From DASWNP01 sp036399175 (GTDB lineage Bacteria; Acidobacteriota; Blastocatellia; Pyrinomonadales; Pyrinomonadaceae): a DNA stretch of 64,000 nt. The stretch covers positions 88,589 to 152,588 of the forward strand of contig DASWNP010000063.1 of the NCBI GenBank assembly GCA_036399175.1, read 5' to 3'. Positions within the stretch are counted from its first letter, which is position 1; each line of letters opens with the position of its first letter. The notes under the pieces were generated by a model that ran no database searches, was not told the DNA's origin, and saw nothing but the letters and a program-made list of their open reading frames with translations. Of this stretch, positions 1-8,263 are shown piece after piece. The translations under genes were made by a program, and so were the position numbers.

Positions 1-68
1 GCGCCCAAGAGCACGCCGCGCCACGTTATTCCCCACGAAGCCATTGTTTCCGTCAGCCAATCAAGCAT
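1..68 (-). CDS. 5' end of an unidentified gene running off the left edge
   Basis: An ATG at 68 opens a frame that stays open to the window edge (22 codons). It begins MLDWLTETMASWG and becomes hydrophobic, which would fit the N-terminus of a membrane protein. A weak purine-rich GAAGA lies a few bases upstream. It would be the next gene after the HD nucleotidase on the same strand, separated by about 150 bp. Too little is visible for a family call, and the frame may be fortuitous. Confidence 0.35.
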   Translation of the reverse strand, partial: MLDWLTETMASWGITWRGVLLG

Positions 69-215
69 ACGTCTTCAGCTAAAACATCTCGCGCGCCGTT
101 TTTGCTCTCTTCGCCATCTCACGTCTCGCCTCGCAGCACGCGCGAAGAGTTTCGCGCACGGCGCGCACCGATTTTCTCCCGCACCCCTCGGTTTTCTCCT
201 TCGCCGCGTCGATTT

Positions 216-794
216 TCACTTCAGATTAGCCCGCGCCTCCACGAGCGCACCGATAATTTCGCCGACCACCTCGCGCGCCGCGCCCTCCAGCCTGAAATCG
301 CGCCCCGCCGCGCCCTCCCAAAACTCTTCGAGGCCGCGCACGCCCGCGCGCTCGAAGATGAGCGCCTGCGCCAGAAGGTCTATGATGTCGGCTGCTTTTA
401 CCAGCCGCGCTTCGAGGCTTTCGCGCTGCTCGTAATCCTCGTGAAACGCCGAATAGCTCTCCTGTAACGACGCGCCGAGTTCTTTCACGATGTCGTCGAA
501 GGCCGCCCGCTCCGCACGCCTTCTCACCTCCGCGCTGTAAAGCTCGACTGCCGTGCGCGGCATATCTCCTGTCCGAACTTCCGCCAAATCGTGCAGCAGC
601 GCGAGCCTCAGCACGCGCTCGACATCCAACTCAACCCCGCGCGCCCTCACCTCGTCCGCCAAAAGCATCGCCGCCAGCGCCACCCCGTACGAATGCGCCG
701 CCACAGACTCCGCTCCCGGCGCGAGCCCGCGCAAAACCCAACCCGTCCTATCCAGACGCTTCAGTCTTTGAGCTTCTAAGAGAATCGAAAGCAT
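216..794 (-). CDS. HD-domain 5'-nucleotidase, YfbR/HDDC2-like
   Basis: This 192-residue protein is a single HD domain of the size of E. coli YfbR, a cytoplasmic metal-dependent enzyme that removes phosphate from (deoxy)nucleoside 5'-monophosphates. The metal and catalytic residues are visible at family spacing: H34 (AHSYGVA), H68-D69 (LHDLAE), E72, D77 (TGD) and D136 (KAADIIDLL). The ATG at 794 lies three bases from a tandem-heptamer hairpin that separates it from the upstream oxidase gene, so the two are probably co-transcribed. Substrate specificity is inferred from the family; other HD_3 hydrolases look alike. Confidence 0.82.
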   Translation of the reverse strand: MLSILLEAQRLKRLDRTGWVLRGLAPGAESVAAHSYGVALAAMLLADEVRARGVELDVERVLRLALLHDLAEVRTGDMPRTAVELYSAEVRRRAERAAFDDIVKELGASLQESYSAFHEDYEQRESLEARLVKAADIIDLLAQALIFERAGVRGLEEFWEGAAGRDFRLEGAAREVVGEIIGALVEARANLK

Positions 795-796
795 AA

Positions 797-880
797 AGGG
801 GTTAGGGGTTGGGGATTAGGGGATGGGGAAGAAAAAGCTTTTTGCTTTCCCTAACCCCCAGCCCCTAACCCCTATCCCCT
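797..880. repeat. Tandem-heptamer hairpin, G-rich family (TTAGGGG)
   Basis: The left arm (797-828) is a run of GGGGTTA, GGGGTTG, GGGATTA, GGGGATG units. The right arm (849-880) is its imperfect complement (CCCCTAA, CCCCTAT). The loop holds AAAAAGCTTTTT. It fills the 88-bp gap between the start of the HD gene and the stop of glcD. Both arms could also fold as G-quadruplexes. Confidence 0.85.
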
Positions 881-882
881 GT

Positions 883-2310
883 TCACATAAACACCTTTCC
901 CGGATTGAGAATACCTTTGGGGTCGAGGGCGCGTTTGATGAGTTTCATGGCGTCGATGGAAGTTTGGGGGAGAGCCATGTCGAGGTATGGAGCTTTGACG
1001 TAGCCGATGCCGTGCTCGCCGCTGATTGTGCCGCCGAGAGAGACGGCTGCGGCGAAGGTTTCGCGGACCGCTGCGCGTGCGCGTGCGACTGCCGAGGCGT
1101 CCGTGCGCTCGCACATGAAGTTGACGTGGATATTGCCGTCGCCGAGATGACCGAAGTTGACGACGAAGGTCTCGTGCCGCCTGCCTATCTCTTCCACACG
1201 CTCGATTAGCTCGGGCACGCGCGAGCGCGGCACGACGACATCTTCATTCAACTTGAGTGTGCCGAACTTTTTGATGGCCGGCGACAGAGCACGCCGAACG
1301 TCCCACAGTCGGTCTTCGTCTGCGCGCGACTCGGAGCGAGCTACGTCGAAGCCTCCGCCGTCTTTCACCACTCGCTCGACGACGCGCGAGGCGCGCTCCA
1401 CTTCTTCGGTCGAGCCATCGACGGCTACCAGAAGCAGCGCGCCCGCGTCCTGACCGAATCCGAAAGCGAACTCCGACTCCACCGCCCTGATAGCATTCCT
1501 GTCGAGCACTTCAATCGCCACAGGTGTTATCGCCCTTCGCGTAAACTCACGCACGCAGGCGCAGGCCGTCTTCATCGTGCGAAACGTCGCGCGCACCGTC
1601 CGCGTCGCTTCCGGCAGAGGCAGGAGCCTGAGCGTCGCCTCCGTGATAATGCCGAGCATCCCCTCCGAGCCGCACATCAAGCCCGTCAGGTCGAACCCCA
1701 CCACGTTCTTGCTCGTTCGCCCGCCCGTCTGCACAATCTCGCCCGTCGGCAAAACGACTTCCAGCCCCAAAACGTAATGTTTCGTCACGCCGTACTTCGC
1801 AGAGCGGATGCCGCCCGCGTTTTCCGCGATATTGCCGCCGATGTACGAGTGCTTATAAGAGGCCGGGTCGGGCGGATAGAAAAGTCCCTCGGCCTCGACC
1901 GCCTGCTGCAAAGCATAAGTCGTCACGCCCGGCTCGCTGACGACGTACAAATCGTCCGCGTTGATTTCCCTGATACGATTCATCCTGTCCGTGCCAAGCA
2001 CGATGCCGCCCTCGACCGGCACAGCGCCTCCCGTATAACCGACGCCTCCTCCCCGCGCCGTCACGGGAAATCCGCGCTCATTCGCCAACCTTAAAATCGC
2101 AGAGACCTCTTCCGCCCTCTCCGGCAGCACCACCGCCTCCGGCGGAAACTTCTCCTTCAAAGCATCCTGCCCATAAGGCTCGACGCGCTCGGCATCGACC
2201 AGAAGATTTTCCACCCCAACAATCTCGCCGAGCCGCGTAAGCACGTCCGGCTCCGAGGCAGCCGTGCGCGCTCGTCTCTCCCTTTCCGAAATGTTCGCTG
2301 AGCTGCTCAT
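883..2310 (-). CDS. glcD: FAD-linked oxidase, GlcD / D-lactate dehydrogenase family
   Basis: 475 residues, the usual length of GlcD-type flavoproteins, which oxidise D-2-hydroxyacids such as glycolate or D-lactate and pass electrons to a GlcEF-like partner or the quinone pool. The FAD-binding (PCMH) half has the pyrophosphate loop RGGGVGYTGGA near residue 90 and GGNIAENAGG near 160. The C-terminal FAD-oxidase half has NFGHLGDGNIHVNF and GTISGEHGIG, which carry the conserved histidines. No glcE or glcF lies alongside. A LarA-type racemase about 2.1 kb away suggests lactate use, but that link is inference. D-lactate and glycolate specificity cannot be separated by eye. Confidence 0.85.
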   Translation of the reverse strand: MSSSANISERERRARTAASEPDVLTRLGEIVGVENLLVDAERVEPYGQDALKEKFPPEAVVLPERAEEVSAILRLANERGFPVTARGGGVGYTGGAVPVEGGIVLGTDRMNRIREINADDLYVVSEPGVTTYALQQAVEAEGLFYPPDPASYKHSYIGGNIAENAGGIRSAKYGVTKHYVLGLEVVLPTGEIVQTGGRTSKNVVGFDLTGLMCGSEGMLGIITEATLRLLPLPEATRTVRATFRTMKTACACVREFTRRAITPVAIEVLDRNAIRAVESEFAFGFGQDAGALLLVAVDGSTEEVERASRVVERVVKDGGGFDVARSESRADEDRLWDVRRALSPAIKKFGTLKLNEDVVVPRSRVPELIERVEEIGRRHETFVVNFGHLGDGNIHVNFMCERTDASAVARARAAVRETFAAAVSLGGTISGEHGIGYVKAPYLDMALPQTSIDAMKLIKRALDPKGILNPGKVFM

Positions 2311-2424
2311 CTTTAGCGTGTCGGAATCCCCTTCAGTCTTACTTTAACGTGCGCCTCGTCGTCTCATCAATGCCCCGTCGCCCCGCACCGCGAGAGACGC
2401 CCGAATGATTGAGAGCCAAAATCG

Positions 2425-2458
2425 AGCGGCGACGTGAAGAGTCGGTCACGTCGCCGCT
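2425..2458 (-). terminator. Hairpin terminator behind the 231-residue secreted protein
   Basis: A perfect 13-bp stem (2425-2437 with 2446-2458, AGCGGCGACGTGA and its complement) and an 8-nt loop. On the minus strand it is followed by CGATTTTGG, a short U tract. It lies 80 bp downstream of the stop at 2538 and ahead of the glcD start. Confidence 0.55.
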
Positions 2459-2537
2459 TCTCTATCTTCGGATTGTCTGCTCTACGCTCAGTCAACATTC
2501 ATTTCAAATCAGGACTGAACTCAAAACTCGCGCGGCG

Positions 2538-3233
2538 TCACGGCGCGCGGTTGAGGGTGATGCGGACGCGTTCTTTGCCGACTTTTATCTCCAGGGGGTT
2601 GCCGGGTTGGATGGGGAGGGTCTTGCCGTTGATGTTGATTTCGAGTGGGGGGAGGGTTGTAGAAGAATTTGCGGGGGTGGAAGTGGTTTCGGGGCTTTGG
2701 GGTTGGGGCGGTGCGTCGGCGGAAGGCTTTGCAACGTCGGTGGTGCGGGTGAGGAGGTTTGTGGCGACGATGCGCCAGGTGGCTGGCGTGCATGTCAGAC
2801 GCAGGCCGGGCGTGTCTACTTCGGCTGACTCGGTGGGGGCGAGCGCTTCGAGCTTCCATAAGCCTTCGCCGCAGCGTACGCCCTGAGCGTCGTAGAAGGT
2901 CGCCCAGCCGGAAGCGTAGTTGTAGAAGAAGGGCGAGCGATTCTCAATCAAGAACCTTGAATTTCGTTCGGGGGCGTCGATTGTGCCGGTCAGACGAGTG
3001 GTGCGCAGGCGTGCGACGAGGGCGGGGCGTCCGTCGGCGTCGAGGGCGACGGCCTCGGCGTCGATGTTAACGCGCTGTTCGCTCGGTCGCGGGGCGGCGT
3101 CGGTCGTCTGCGTCGCGGCGGGAGCATCCTGTGTGGGCGTGCCGGTCGTTTGCTGCGTGGGCGTCTGTTGTGCTGTGGCTGTGCCGCAGAGTAGAGCGAG
3201 AGTCAGAGAAGTTTTGATGATGCCGGTTTTCAC
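2538..3233 (-). CDS. Secreted protein of unknown function
   Basis: 231 residues with an N-terminal signal peptide (MKTGIIKTSLTLALLCGTATAQ), followed by a Thr/Gln/Pro-rich linker to about residue 50. A compact domain of about 110 residues contains ASGWATFYDAQG and GEGLWKLEALAP, and a second Pro/Thr-rich linker leads to a short C-terminal beta-rich end (LEININGKTLPIQPG). I do not recognise the family. A hairpin terminator follows at 2425-2458. The linkers suggest an exported protein with two small modules, probably periplasmic or surface exposed. Confidence 0.72.
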   Translation of the reverse strand: MKTGIIKTSLTLALLCGTATAQQTPTQQTTGTPTQDAPAATQTTDAAPRPSEQRVNIDAEAVALDADGRPALVARLRTTRLTGTIDAPERNSRFLIENRSPFFYNYASGWATFYDAQGVRCGEGLWKLEALAPTESAEVDTPGLRLTCTPATWRIVATNLLTRTTDVAKPSADAPPQPQSPETTSTPANSSTTLPPLEININGKTLPIQPGNPLEIKVGKERVRITLNRAP

Positions 3234-3490
3234 TTTTGTCCTCCTGCGCGAGGTGGCCTAAGGCCGAAACGAGATTCTTCCGAAGAGAAAGTGCCGCGCG
3301 GCACGGATTATAGAGTGATTCGGAGTCGCATGTCAGGTGCGCGGCTCATTCGAGGCGAAGACGCGGCGTAGAAATAGATTGCACGAAGGCTTGAGTTATC
3401 TGTTTCCACGTATGAATCGTCTTCCGGCGTCGAGACGTGAATCTGTCGCCTGAGAAACGGCTCGGGTCGAAGAGAAGGCGCGCCGTTTTA

Positions 3491-4324
3491 TCAGGTGCGC
3501 GTGACGACGGCGATGATGTGTGTGCCGCCGTCAATCGCGCCGGGCTCGCGGCAGAACTCTTCTTCCCAACGGAGAAAGAGTTCCAACATCGGAGGGTCGT
3601 CTATCAACTGCTGAAAGACTTCCTGATGATTGACCGAGAGATAATTGCTGGCCGACGCCTCTACGATGCGACAGGCGTGGCGTTCGAGCAAAGCTTTTAG
3701 CTCAGACCAGCGATACATGTGGCAATGATGCCCGGCGGAGATGTCGCCGGTCTGGTCGCCCGTCTCGATGATGCGCACAACCTCGTCCAGACTCCGCTCC
3801 TTCGCCCATTTGACGACGCCGGGGAAAAACTTTCGCGTCGCGCCCACGAGCGACATCACGCTGAGCAGAAGATGGCCGCCCTTTTTCGTCACGCGCAGAA
3901 GCTCGCCGAGGGCTTCGTCGGCGCGCTCCATGACGTAGCTGAGCGGGCCGCCGTAGGCCACGACCGCGTCGAAGCTTTCGGACGCGAACGCGCCGAGGTC
4001 AACGATGTCGAGAAGTTTTCGCTCGACGACGGCGCTCTCCAATCCCGCTTCGAGGACTTTCGTCTCGTTAAGCTCCATTTGTACGCGCGAGGCATCGCCA
4101 ATCGTCAGGCGCGCACCTATCTTCGCCAGCTCAATCGTGAATCTTCCCGCTCCAGCGCCCACCTCTAAAATCTCGTCGCCCGCCTTCACGTATCGCTCAA
4201 GAAAGCGCCTGTGAAGATGAAAGCTGACACGCCCTTCTGCGTCCGCATCGAGGCGCGTCCACTCGCGCTCGCCGTACTCGTCGAAGAAACGGCTGATGTG
4301 ATTGAAGTCGTATTTGACGCTCAT
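3491..4324 (-). CDS. Class I SAM-dependent methyltransferase
   Basis: 277 residues from the chosen start. Motif I is EVGAGAGRF at residues 54-62, and the acidic ribose-binding residue follows in LTIGDAS. The frame is open further upstream, but those codons lie inside the heptamer hairpin. The ATG at 4324 sits just downstream of GTGGAAA and gives MSVKYDFNH, a natural start for the domain. The C-terminal third (GHHCHMYRW, LLERHACRIVEASASNYLSV) is typical of the Methyltransf_11/25 group. The substrate is unknown. The hairpin and the larA-like stop immediately upstream suggest one transcript. Confidence 0.8.
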   Translation of the reverse strand: MSVKYDFNHISRFFDEYGEREWTRLDADAEGRVSFHLHRRFLERYVKAGDEILEVGAGAGRFTIELAKIGARLTIGDASRVQMELNETKVLEAGLESAVVERKLLDIVDLGAFASESFDAVVAYGGPLSYVMERADEALGELLRVTKKGGHLLLSVMSLVGATRKFFPGVVKWAKERSLDEVVRIIETGDQTGDISAGHHCHMYRWSELKALLERHACRIVEASASNYLSVNHQEVFQQLIDDPPMLELFLRWEEEFCREPGAIDGGTHIIAVVTRT

Positions 4325-4341
4325 CAAATTTTCCACAGGTG

Positions 4342-4450
4342 GAAAAAGGGCAAAGGACAAATGGCAAAAGGTAAAAATCAGGGGAAGCCGATTCAGATTT
4401 TAGTTATGCTCTTTTGCGCTTTTCCCTTTGCCTTTTCACCTTTGCCCTTT
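4342..4450. repeat. Tandem-heptamer hairpin, AAAGGGC family
   Basis: Left arm 4343-4379: AAAGGGC, AAAGGAC, AAATGGC, AAAAGGT units. Right arm about 4411-4450 is the complement. The loop, AGGGGAAGCC..GATTTTAGTT, matches the loops of the copies at 5713 and 49355. The stop codon of the LarA-like gene (4436-4438) lies inside the right arm. Confidence 0.88.
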
Positions 4451-5710
4451 ATTGACGACGGGCATCAGGGCTGCGCCGCGCGGGAGGATGTAGCCTGTAG
4501 CGGAGACGTCTGCGTGCGCGAGGGCTTCTTCGACGGTGCGGGCGGGAGTCATACGCATGCGTCGCACGTCTTCGTCGGGCAGGTCGGAGACGAGATGGAT
4601 GCGAAAGCGTTCGGCTTTGTCGAGCAGCGTCCAGGCGGTCTGGCCGTTGACTTTGTAGGCGGCGCGCAGGCGCGTTTCCAGGTCGCGCGCGTCCGAAGAG
4701 TCGAACCACTTGAGGAAGTCCGCGCGTCCGAGCCCTTCGGCGCACTGCGCGACGAGAATAATCGTGCCGCCTTCAAGGGCGGCGTGAGCGGCCATGTCGA
4801 GAGCTTTATGCGCCTGTATGAGATTGAGGTCGTAGGGCGCGCCTCCGGCGGAAGCGACGACGATTCGACGCTTCTCGGAGATGTTTGCGATGTGCGAATC
4901 GACGTATTCGGCACAGCCGCGACGGTGCGCGGCGCGCCAGTCGCCCGTATAGACGGCGACGGCTCGCCCGCGCTCATCGACCACCGTGTTGACGAGAAAC
5001 GAAGGAGCAATCTCAGCCGCGACGCGCTCGCATTCTTCGTGGACGGCGTTTCCGTCGAGCCGACCCGTGCCGACGCCCGCTCGACGGCCTCCCCGCTCGG
5101 CGTCGAGCGCCTGCAAGTGTGTGGCGGCGATAGTCTCAGCCGAGGCGAGGCCAGGGCAGATGCTCTTGCGGCCTCCCGTGAAACCGGCGAAGTAATGAAA
5201 GCCGATTGAGCCGGTGAGGATGACGTGCGAATGGTCTGTGAGCGCGCGGTTGACCTCGATGGGCGTGCCGCGCGCGGTCTCTCCGAGGTGTACGTGCTGT
5301 GTTGCGTCGTGCGCGTCGTGGTCGAGCGTGCGGACGCGTTGGAGAATGAAGGGAGTGAGCAGCTCGCGCTTCTCTTCGAGCGTGACGGCGCGGTGGATGC
5401 CGGTTGCGAAGATGATGCGGATGTCGTAGGGCGCGACGCCCGCCTCTATGACGCGGCGGACGAGAAGATTGACGATTTGCGCGGAGGCTGTGGCGCGCGT
5501 CGCGTCGGAGACGACGAGGAGCACGCTCTCACCGGGCGAGAGAATCTCTTCGAGCGGCTGAGAGTCGAACGGGTCGTCGATGGCCGCGCCGATTTCCGCG
5601 TCGGTCAGAGGCTTTTGCGGCGTCTCTCTCTCAGGCGCGAGCGTCGTCAGGCGTCCTTCGTCGAAACTGAAGGAGATTGAGCCGTGCCCGTAACCAAGCT
5701 GTGCGTCCAT
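4436..5710 (-). CDS. larA: LarA-type nickel-dependent racemase (DUF2088)
   Basis: 424 residues from the ATG at 5710. A longer frame exists but would be encoded in the neighbouring hairpin. LarA interconverts D- and L-lactate using a nickel pincer cofactor bound to a lysine. The lysine is K182 in FTGGRKSICPG, and a histidine sits ten residues before it in FHYFAGF, the same spacing as His174/Lys184 of Lactobacillus LarA. GIHR (catalytic His108 region) and SDATRAT are also present. Cofactor-building LarB/C/E are not in the window. LarA homologues act on several 2-hydroxyacids, so lactate is only the default substrate. Confidence 0.8.
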   Translation of the reverse strand: MDAQLGYGHGSISFSFDEGRLTTLAPERETPQKPLTDAEIGAAIDDPFDSQPLEEILSPGESVLLVVSDATRATASAQIVNLLVRRVIEAGVAPYDIRIIFATGIHRAVTLEEKRELLTPFILQRVRTLDHDAHDATQHVHLGETARGTPIEVNRALTDHSHVILTGSIGFHYFAGFTGGRKSICPGLASAETIAATHLQALDAERGGRRAGVGTGRLDGNAVHEECERVAAEIAPSFLVNTVVDERGRAVAVYTGDWRAAHRRGCAEYVDSHIANISEKRRIVVASAGGAPYDLNLIQAHKALDMAAHAALEGGTIILVAQCAEGLGRADFLKWFDSSDARDLETRLRAAYKVNGQTAWTLLDKAERFRIHLVSDLPDEDVRRMRMTPARTVEEALAHADVSATGYILPRGAALMPVVNKGQR

Positions 5711-5712
5711 AA

Positions 5713-5820
5713 GTAAAAGGGCAGAGGGAAAAGGCAAAGGTAAAAAGGCAAAGGGCAGAACTAAAATCCAAATTGGCTTCCCCTGACTTTTGCCTTTTTA
5801 CCTTTTGCCCTTTGCCTTTC
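5713..5820. repeat. Tandem-heptamer hairpin, AAAGGGC family
   Basis: It occupies the whole 110-bp space between the racemase start (5710) and the stop of the 80-residue gene (5821). Arms are AAAAGGGC/AAAGGT-type units and their complement. The loop, read on the minus strand, is AGGGGAAGCCAATTTGG followed by ATTTTAGTT, nearly identical to the loop of the 4342 copy. Confidence 0.9.
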
Positions 5821-6063
5821 TCAGACTCCGAAGCGAATGAGCGCGCGCTCGATGACGTTGAGCGAGGCGAAGTCGGTGTTACCGGCGACGCGCGTGTCGG
5901 CGAGCCAGCGACGAAGCTTGCGCGCTTCTTCGAGCGTGCTTAAACGGCACGCGCCCGTCAGCGCCAGCGTGACAAGGCAATCCGGCGCGCCGTGCGTCAC
6001 CAGCGCGGCCTGCAACGCCGCCTGTTCGCGTAAATCGAGCACGAGCAGAAGATTGATTTCCAT
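5821..6063 (-). CDS. Small protein of unknown function (80 aa)
   Basis: 80 residues, MEINLLLVLDLREQ at the start, mostly helical in composition, with LSTLEEARKLRRWLADTRV in the middle and FASLNVIERALIRFGV at the end. No cysteine cluster, signal peptide or membrane span is evident. It sits between the racemase and the CDF transporter and is bounded on both sides by repeat hairpins of two different families that reach to within a few bases of its start and stop. That tight framing is the main reason to believe it is a real gene. Function unknown. Confidence 0.6.
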   Translation of the reverse strand: MEINLLLVLDLREQAALQAALVTHGAPDCLVTLALTGACRLSTLEEARKLRRWLADTRVAGNTDFASLNVIERALIRFGV

Positions 6064-6070
6064 AAGAGGC

Positions 6071-6133
6071 GGTCAGCTATCAGCCGTCAGCTATCAGCAA
6101 ATCAGTTTTGGCTGAATGCTGAAAGCTGACTGC
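6071..6133. repeat. Tandem-heptamer hairpin, CAGCTAT family
   Basis: Left arm 6071-6098: GTCAGCT, ATCAGCC, GTCAGCT, ATCAGCA. Right arm 6111-6133: GCTGAAT, GCTGAAA, GCTGACT. It fills the 73-bp gap between the start of the 80-residue gene and the stop of the CDF transporter. Same family as 30272-30392. Confidence 0.85.
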
Positions 6134-6136
6134 TCT

Positions 6137-7099
6137 TTATTCCCTGTCCGAGCGAAAGCAGGCTGTGCCTGTGTGACAAAAGTGAAACGCTTCGTCCTCG
6201 AAATCTTCGGTCTCCATCTGAATCGTCAGGTGGCCGACGCCGAACTGCTGCTGAAGCTTGACGCGAAGCTCCTTGAGAAGCTCGGGCTGCGAGATGGCGC
6301 GGGCGTGGATGACGTGTGCGCTCAGGGCTTCGCGTCCCGCCGTGATTGTCCAGACGTGCAGGTCGTGCACGTCTTCGACGCCTTCGGTATGGCGGATGGC
6401 ATCTTCGACGGCGGCGAGACTGATGTGCGCGGGTGTGCCTTCCAGGAGGATGTTGGTCGCTTCCCGAATCAGCTTCCAGGAACTCCAGATGATGAGCAGG
6501 CCGATGAGCGAGCTGAAGAGCGGGTCGGCGGCGTACCAGCCGTAGACCGACATGAGGACGCCCGCGATAATCGCGCCGACCGAGCCGAGCGCGTCGCCGA
6601 TGACGTGCAGCCACGCGCCGCGCACGTTGAGGTCGTCGTGATGGTCGGCGTGCAGAATCCACGCGCAGAAAAGATTGACGAGCAGGCCGCCCGCCGCAAT
6701 GAGAATCATCGCGCCGCTTCTCACTTCGGGCGGAGAAGCCCAGCGCTCGTAGGATTCGTAGAAGATGTAGAGCGAGAGGACGACGAGGGAGACGCCGTTG
6801 ACGAAGGCGGCGAGTATCTCAAGACGATAATAGCCGAAGGTCTTCTGCGGCGTGGCCGGACGCGAGCTGAACCAGACGGCCATCGAGGCGAGGCCGAGAG
6901 CCGCAACGTCGGTGAGCATGTGGCCTGCGTCGGCGAGGAGCGCCAGCGAGCCAGTCCACCAGCCGCCGAACGCTTCGGCGAACATATAGACGGCGGTCAG
7001 GCACATCACCGAGAGCAGTCGGCGACGACTGCGCGCCGCGCGTCCGTGCGAGTGGCCGTGCGCGTCTCGATGGTGGTGATGTCCGTTTGATGAAGCCAT
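6137..7099 (-). CDS. Cation diffusion facilitator, Zn2+ efflux type
   Basis: 320 residues from the ATG at 7099, giving MASSNGHHHH. An upstream in-frame ATG at 7138 would add 13 residues. The N-terminus is His-rich (residues 7-18), followed by six membrane spans. The binding motifs are H60-x3-D64 (AGHMLTD) in the second span and HVIGDALG in the fifth; the HxxxD/HxxxD pair is the zinc-selective pattern of ZitB/CzcD. The C-terminal cytoplasmic domain has HDLHVWTI. It is expected to export zinc, possibly cadmium or cobalt, from cytoplasm to periplasm by proton antiport. Confidence 0.88.
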   Translation of the reverse strand: MASSNGHHHHRDAHGHSHGRAARSRRRLLSVMCLTAVYMFAEAFGGWWTGSLALLADAGHMLTDVAALGLASMAVWFSSRPATPQKTFGYYRLEILAAFVNGVSLVVLSLYIFYESYERWASPPEVRSGAMILIAAGGLLVNLFCAWILHADHHDDLNVRGAWLHVIGDALGSVGAIIAGVLMSVYGWYAADPLFSSLIGLLIIWSSWKLIREATNILLEGTPAHISLAAVEDAIRHTEGVEDVHDLHVWTITAGREALSAHVIHARAISQPELLKELRVKLQQQFGVGHLTIQMETEDFEDEAFHFCHTGTACFRSDRE

Positions 7100-7785
7100 C
7101 GCTATCGAAAAAAGGGTGTCGTTCCGGCGTGAAAGCACTAGGTTATCAGATTATAGGAGAGGCTCACAGTCGATTTTGGAGGGTCTGGGTGAAATATGAG
7201 AGCGCGCGGCGCGGCGGCGCTCGAAGATGAAGGTTAAAGAGCGTCCGAAGCCCTGATGAGGTGGCGGCAAACAACTTTCCTTCAGTTCAGAGGGAATTGC
7301 GTCCAGGAGCGTACAGACGAGGTCGGTTAAAGCAGTTAGAATTCGCGTCGTTTCAGTTTATCGTGGTCAGGGTTTGAGCAAGGCGTCGGTCAGGTTGGGG
7401 TTTGAATCTACGGCGCTATAGGCTCGCAAACTCAGGTGGCGGGTCGTTTTCAATTTTGAATACGGATTAAGATTTTGGCTGTGTGTGTTAGCGCACATAC
7501 GGATACGCTTTCGTAGTGATTAACTCATCGCTGGAGTTTCAGAGTTTGACATACGGCGAGAATCTTCGATTTCCCCATATAAAGATAGGATTGCTTATCT
7601 TTCGTTGGGTCATTATTGAAAATTACCCGCCGCCTAAATTCAAGAAGACTGGATGACGAACACAGGGGGGAGAAAGGCTGGGCTTCAGACGAAAGAAGAA
7701 GCCCGCCTTTCATCTTAAACCGAGGCACGCCGCCGAACACTCCCCATCAGGCCGTAGACGCCTCGCTCAACCGGGATTTCTTCAC
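7100..7785. other. Long intergenic region between divergent genes
   Basis: About 690 bp with no credible gene; the short frames here lack ribosome sites and run through structure. It is less GC-rich than its neighbours. It holds an imperfect hairpin (7673-7686 with 7698-7710, AAAGGCTGGGCTTC against GAAGCCCGCCTTT) about 75 bp before the PYP-like gene, without a U tract. It presumably carries promoters for both flanking genes, but I found no convincing -35/-10 pair. Confidence 0.5.
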
Positions 7786-8136
7786 ATGAGCGCGACGGCA
7801 ACTGTCCTAGAACCTTTATTCGGACTGCTGGAACTCGACGCCATAGGCACAGTGCTCTACTACAATCCCGAGCGCGACGCCGGCGCCGAGGCGCAGACCC
7901 AAGACATCGTAGGGCGCAATCTGTTCGCCGACATCACGCCTGCGCTTGACTCCAGAGAGTTTGAGCGACAGATAGGCAATTTCAGGCATAGTGAGGCGCC
8001 CGCGCGTAGTCTTAACTTTACTTTCCATTTCGAGCGGGGCGACGTTCACGCGCGAATCCTTCTGGCTCGCATACGGGAACGGTCGGAGCAGGGCGGCAGA
8101 GAGTCGATGCTCGTCCACATCAGGAAAGCCTTTTAG
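7786..8136 (+). CDS. PAS protein resembling photoactive yellow protein, chromophore Cys absent
   Basis: 116 residues, a single PAS fold. The stretch from residue 12 to 65 aligns without gaps to photoactive yellow protein (recalled sequence): LYYNPE over PYP LQYNAAE, IVGRNLF over VIGKNFF, and ITPALDSREF over VAPCTDSPEF. In this register Y26 corresponds to PYP Tyr42, R30 replaces Glu46 and A53 replaces the chromophore-bearing Cys69. It therefore cannot bind p-coumaric acid through the usual thioester and is not a classical blue-light sensor. It may sense something else through the PAS pocket. The lone receiver 127 bp downstream on the same strand is a plausible partner. Confidence 0.72.
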   Translation: MSATATVLEPLFGLLELDAIGTVLYYNPERDAGAEAQTQDIVGRNLFADITPALDSREFERQIGNFRHSEAPARSLNFTFHFERGDVHARILLARIRERSEQGGRESMLVHIRKAF

Positions 8137-8263
8137 AGGTAGCTTCGGCAGAAGCCCCCCGACAATAACCTTCAAAACCGACTCGAAACTGCTTTTTGCA
8201 GTCGTCATCCTTCACGGCACGGCGTTCGGCTCGATTGAGTCCTGAGCCCTGCGAGGTCTCCCG

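Noticed and set aside
7525..7740. 71-residue minus-strand reading frame in the long intergenic region
   Set aside because: No ribosome site, runs through an inverted repeat, composition unlike a protein.
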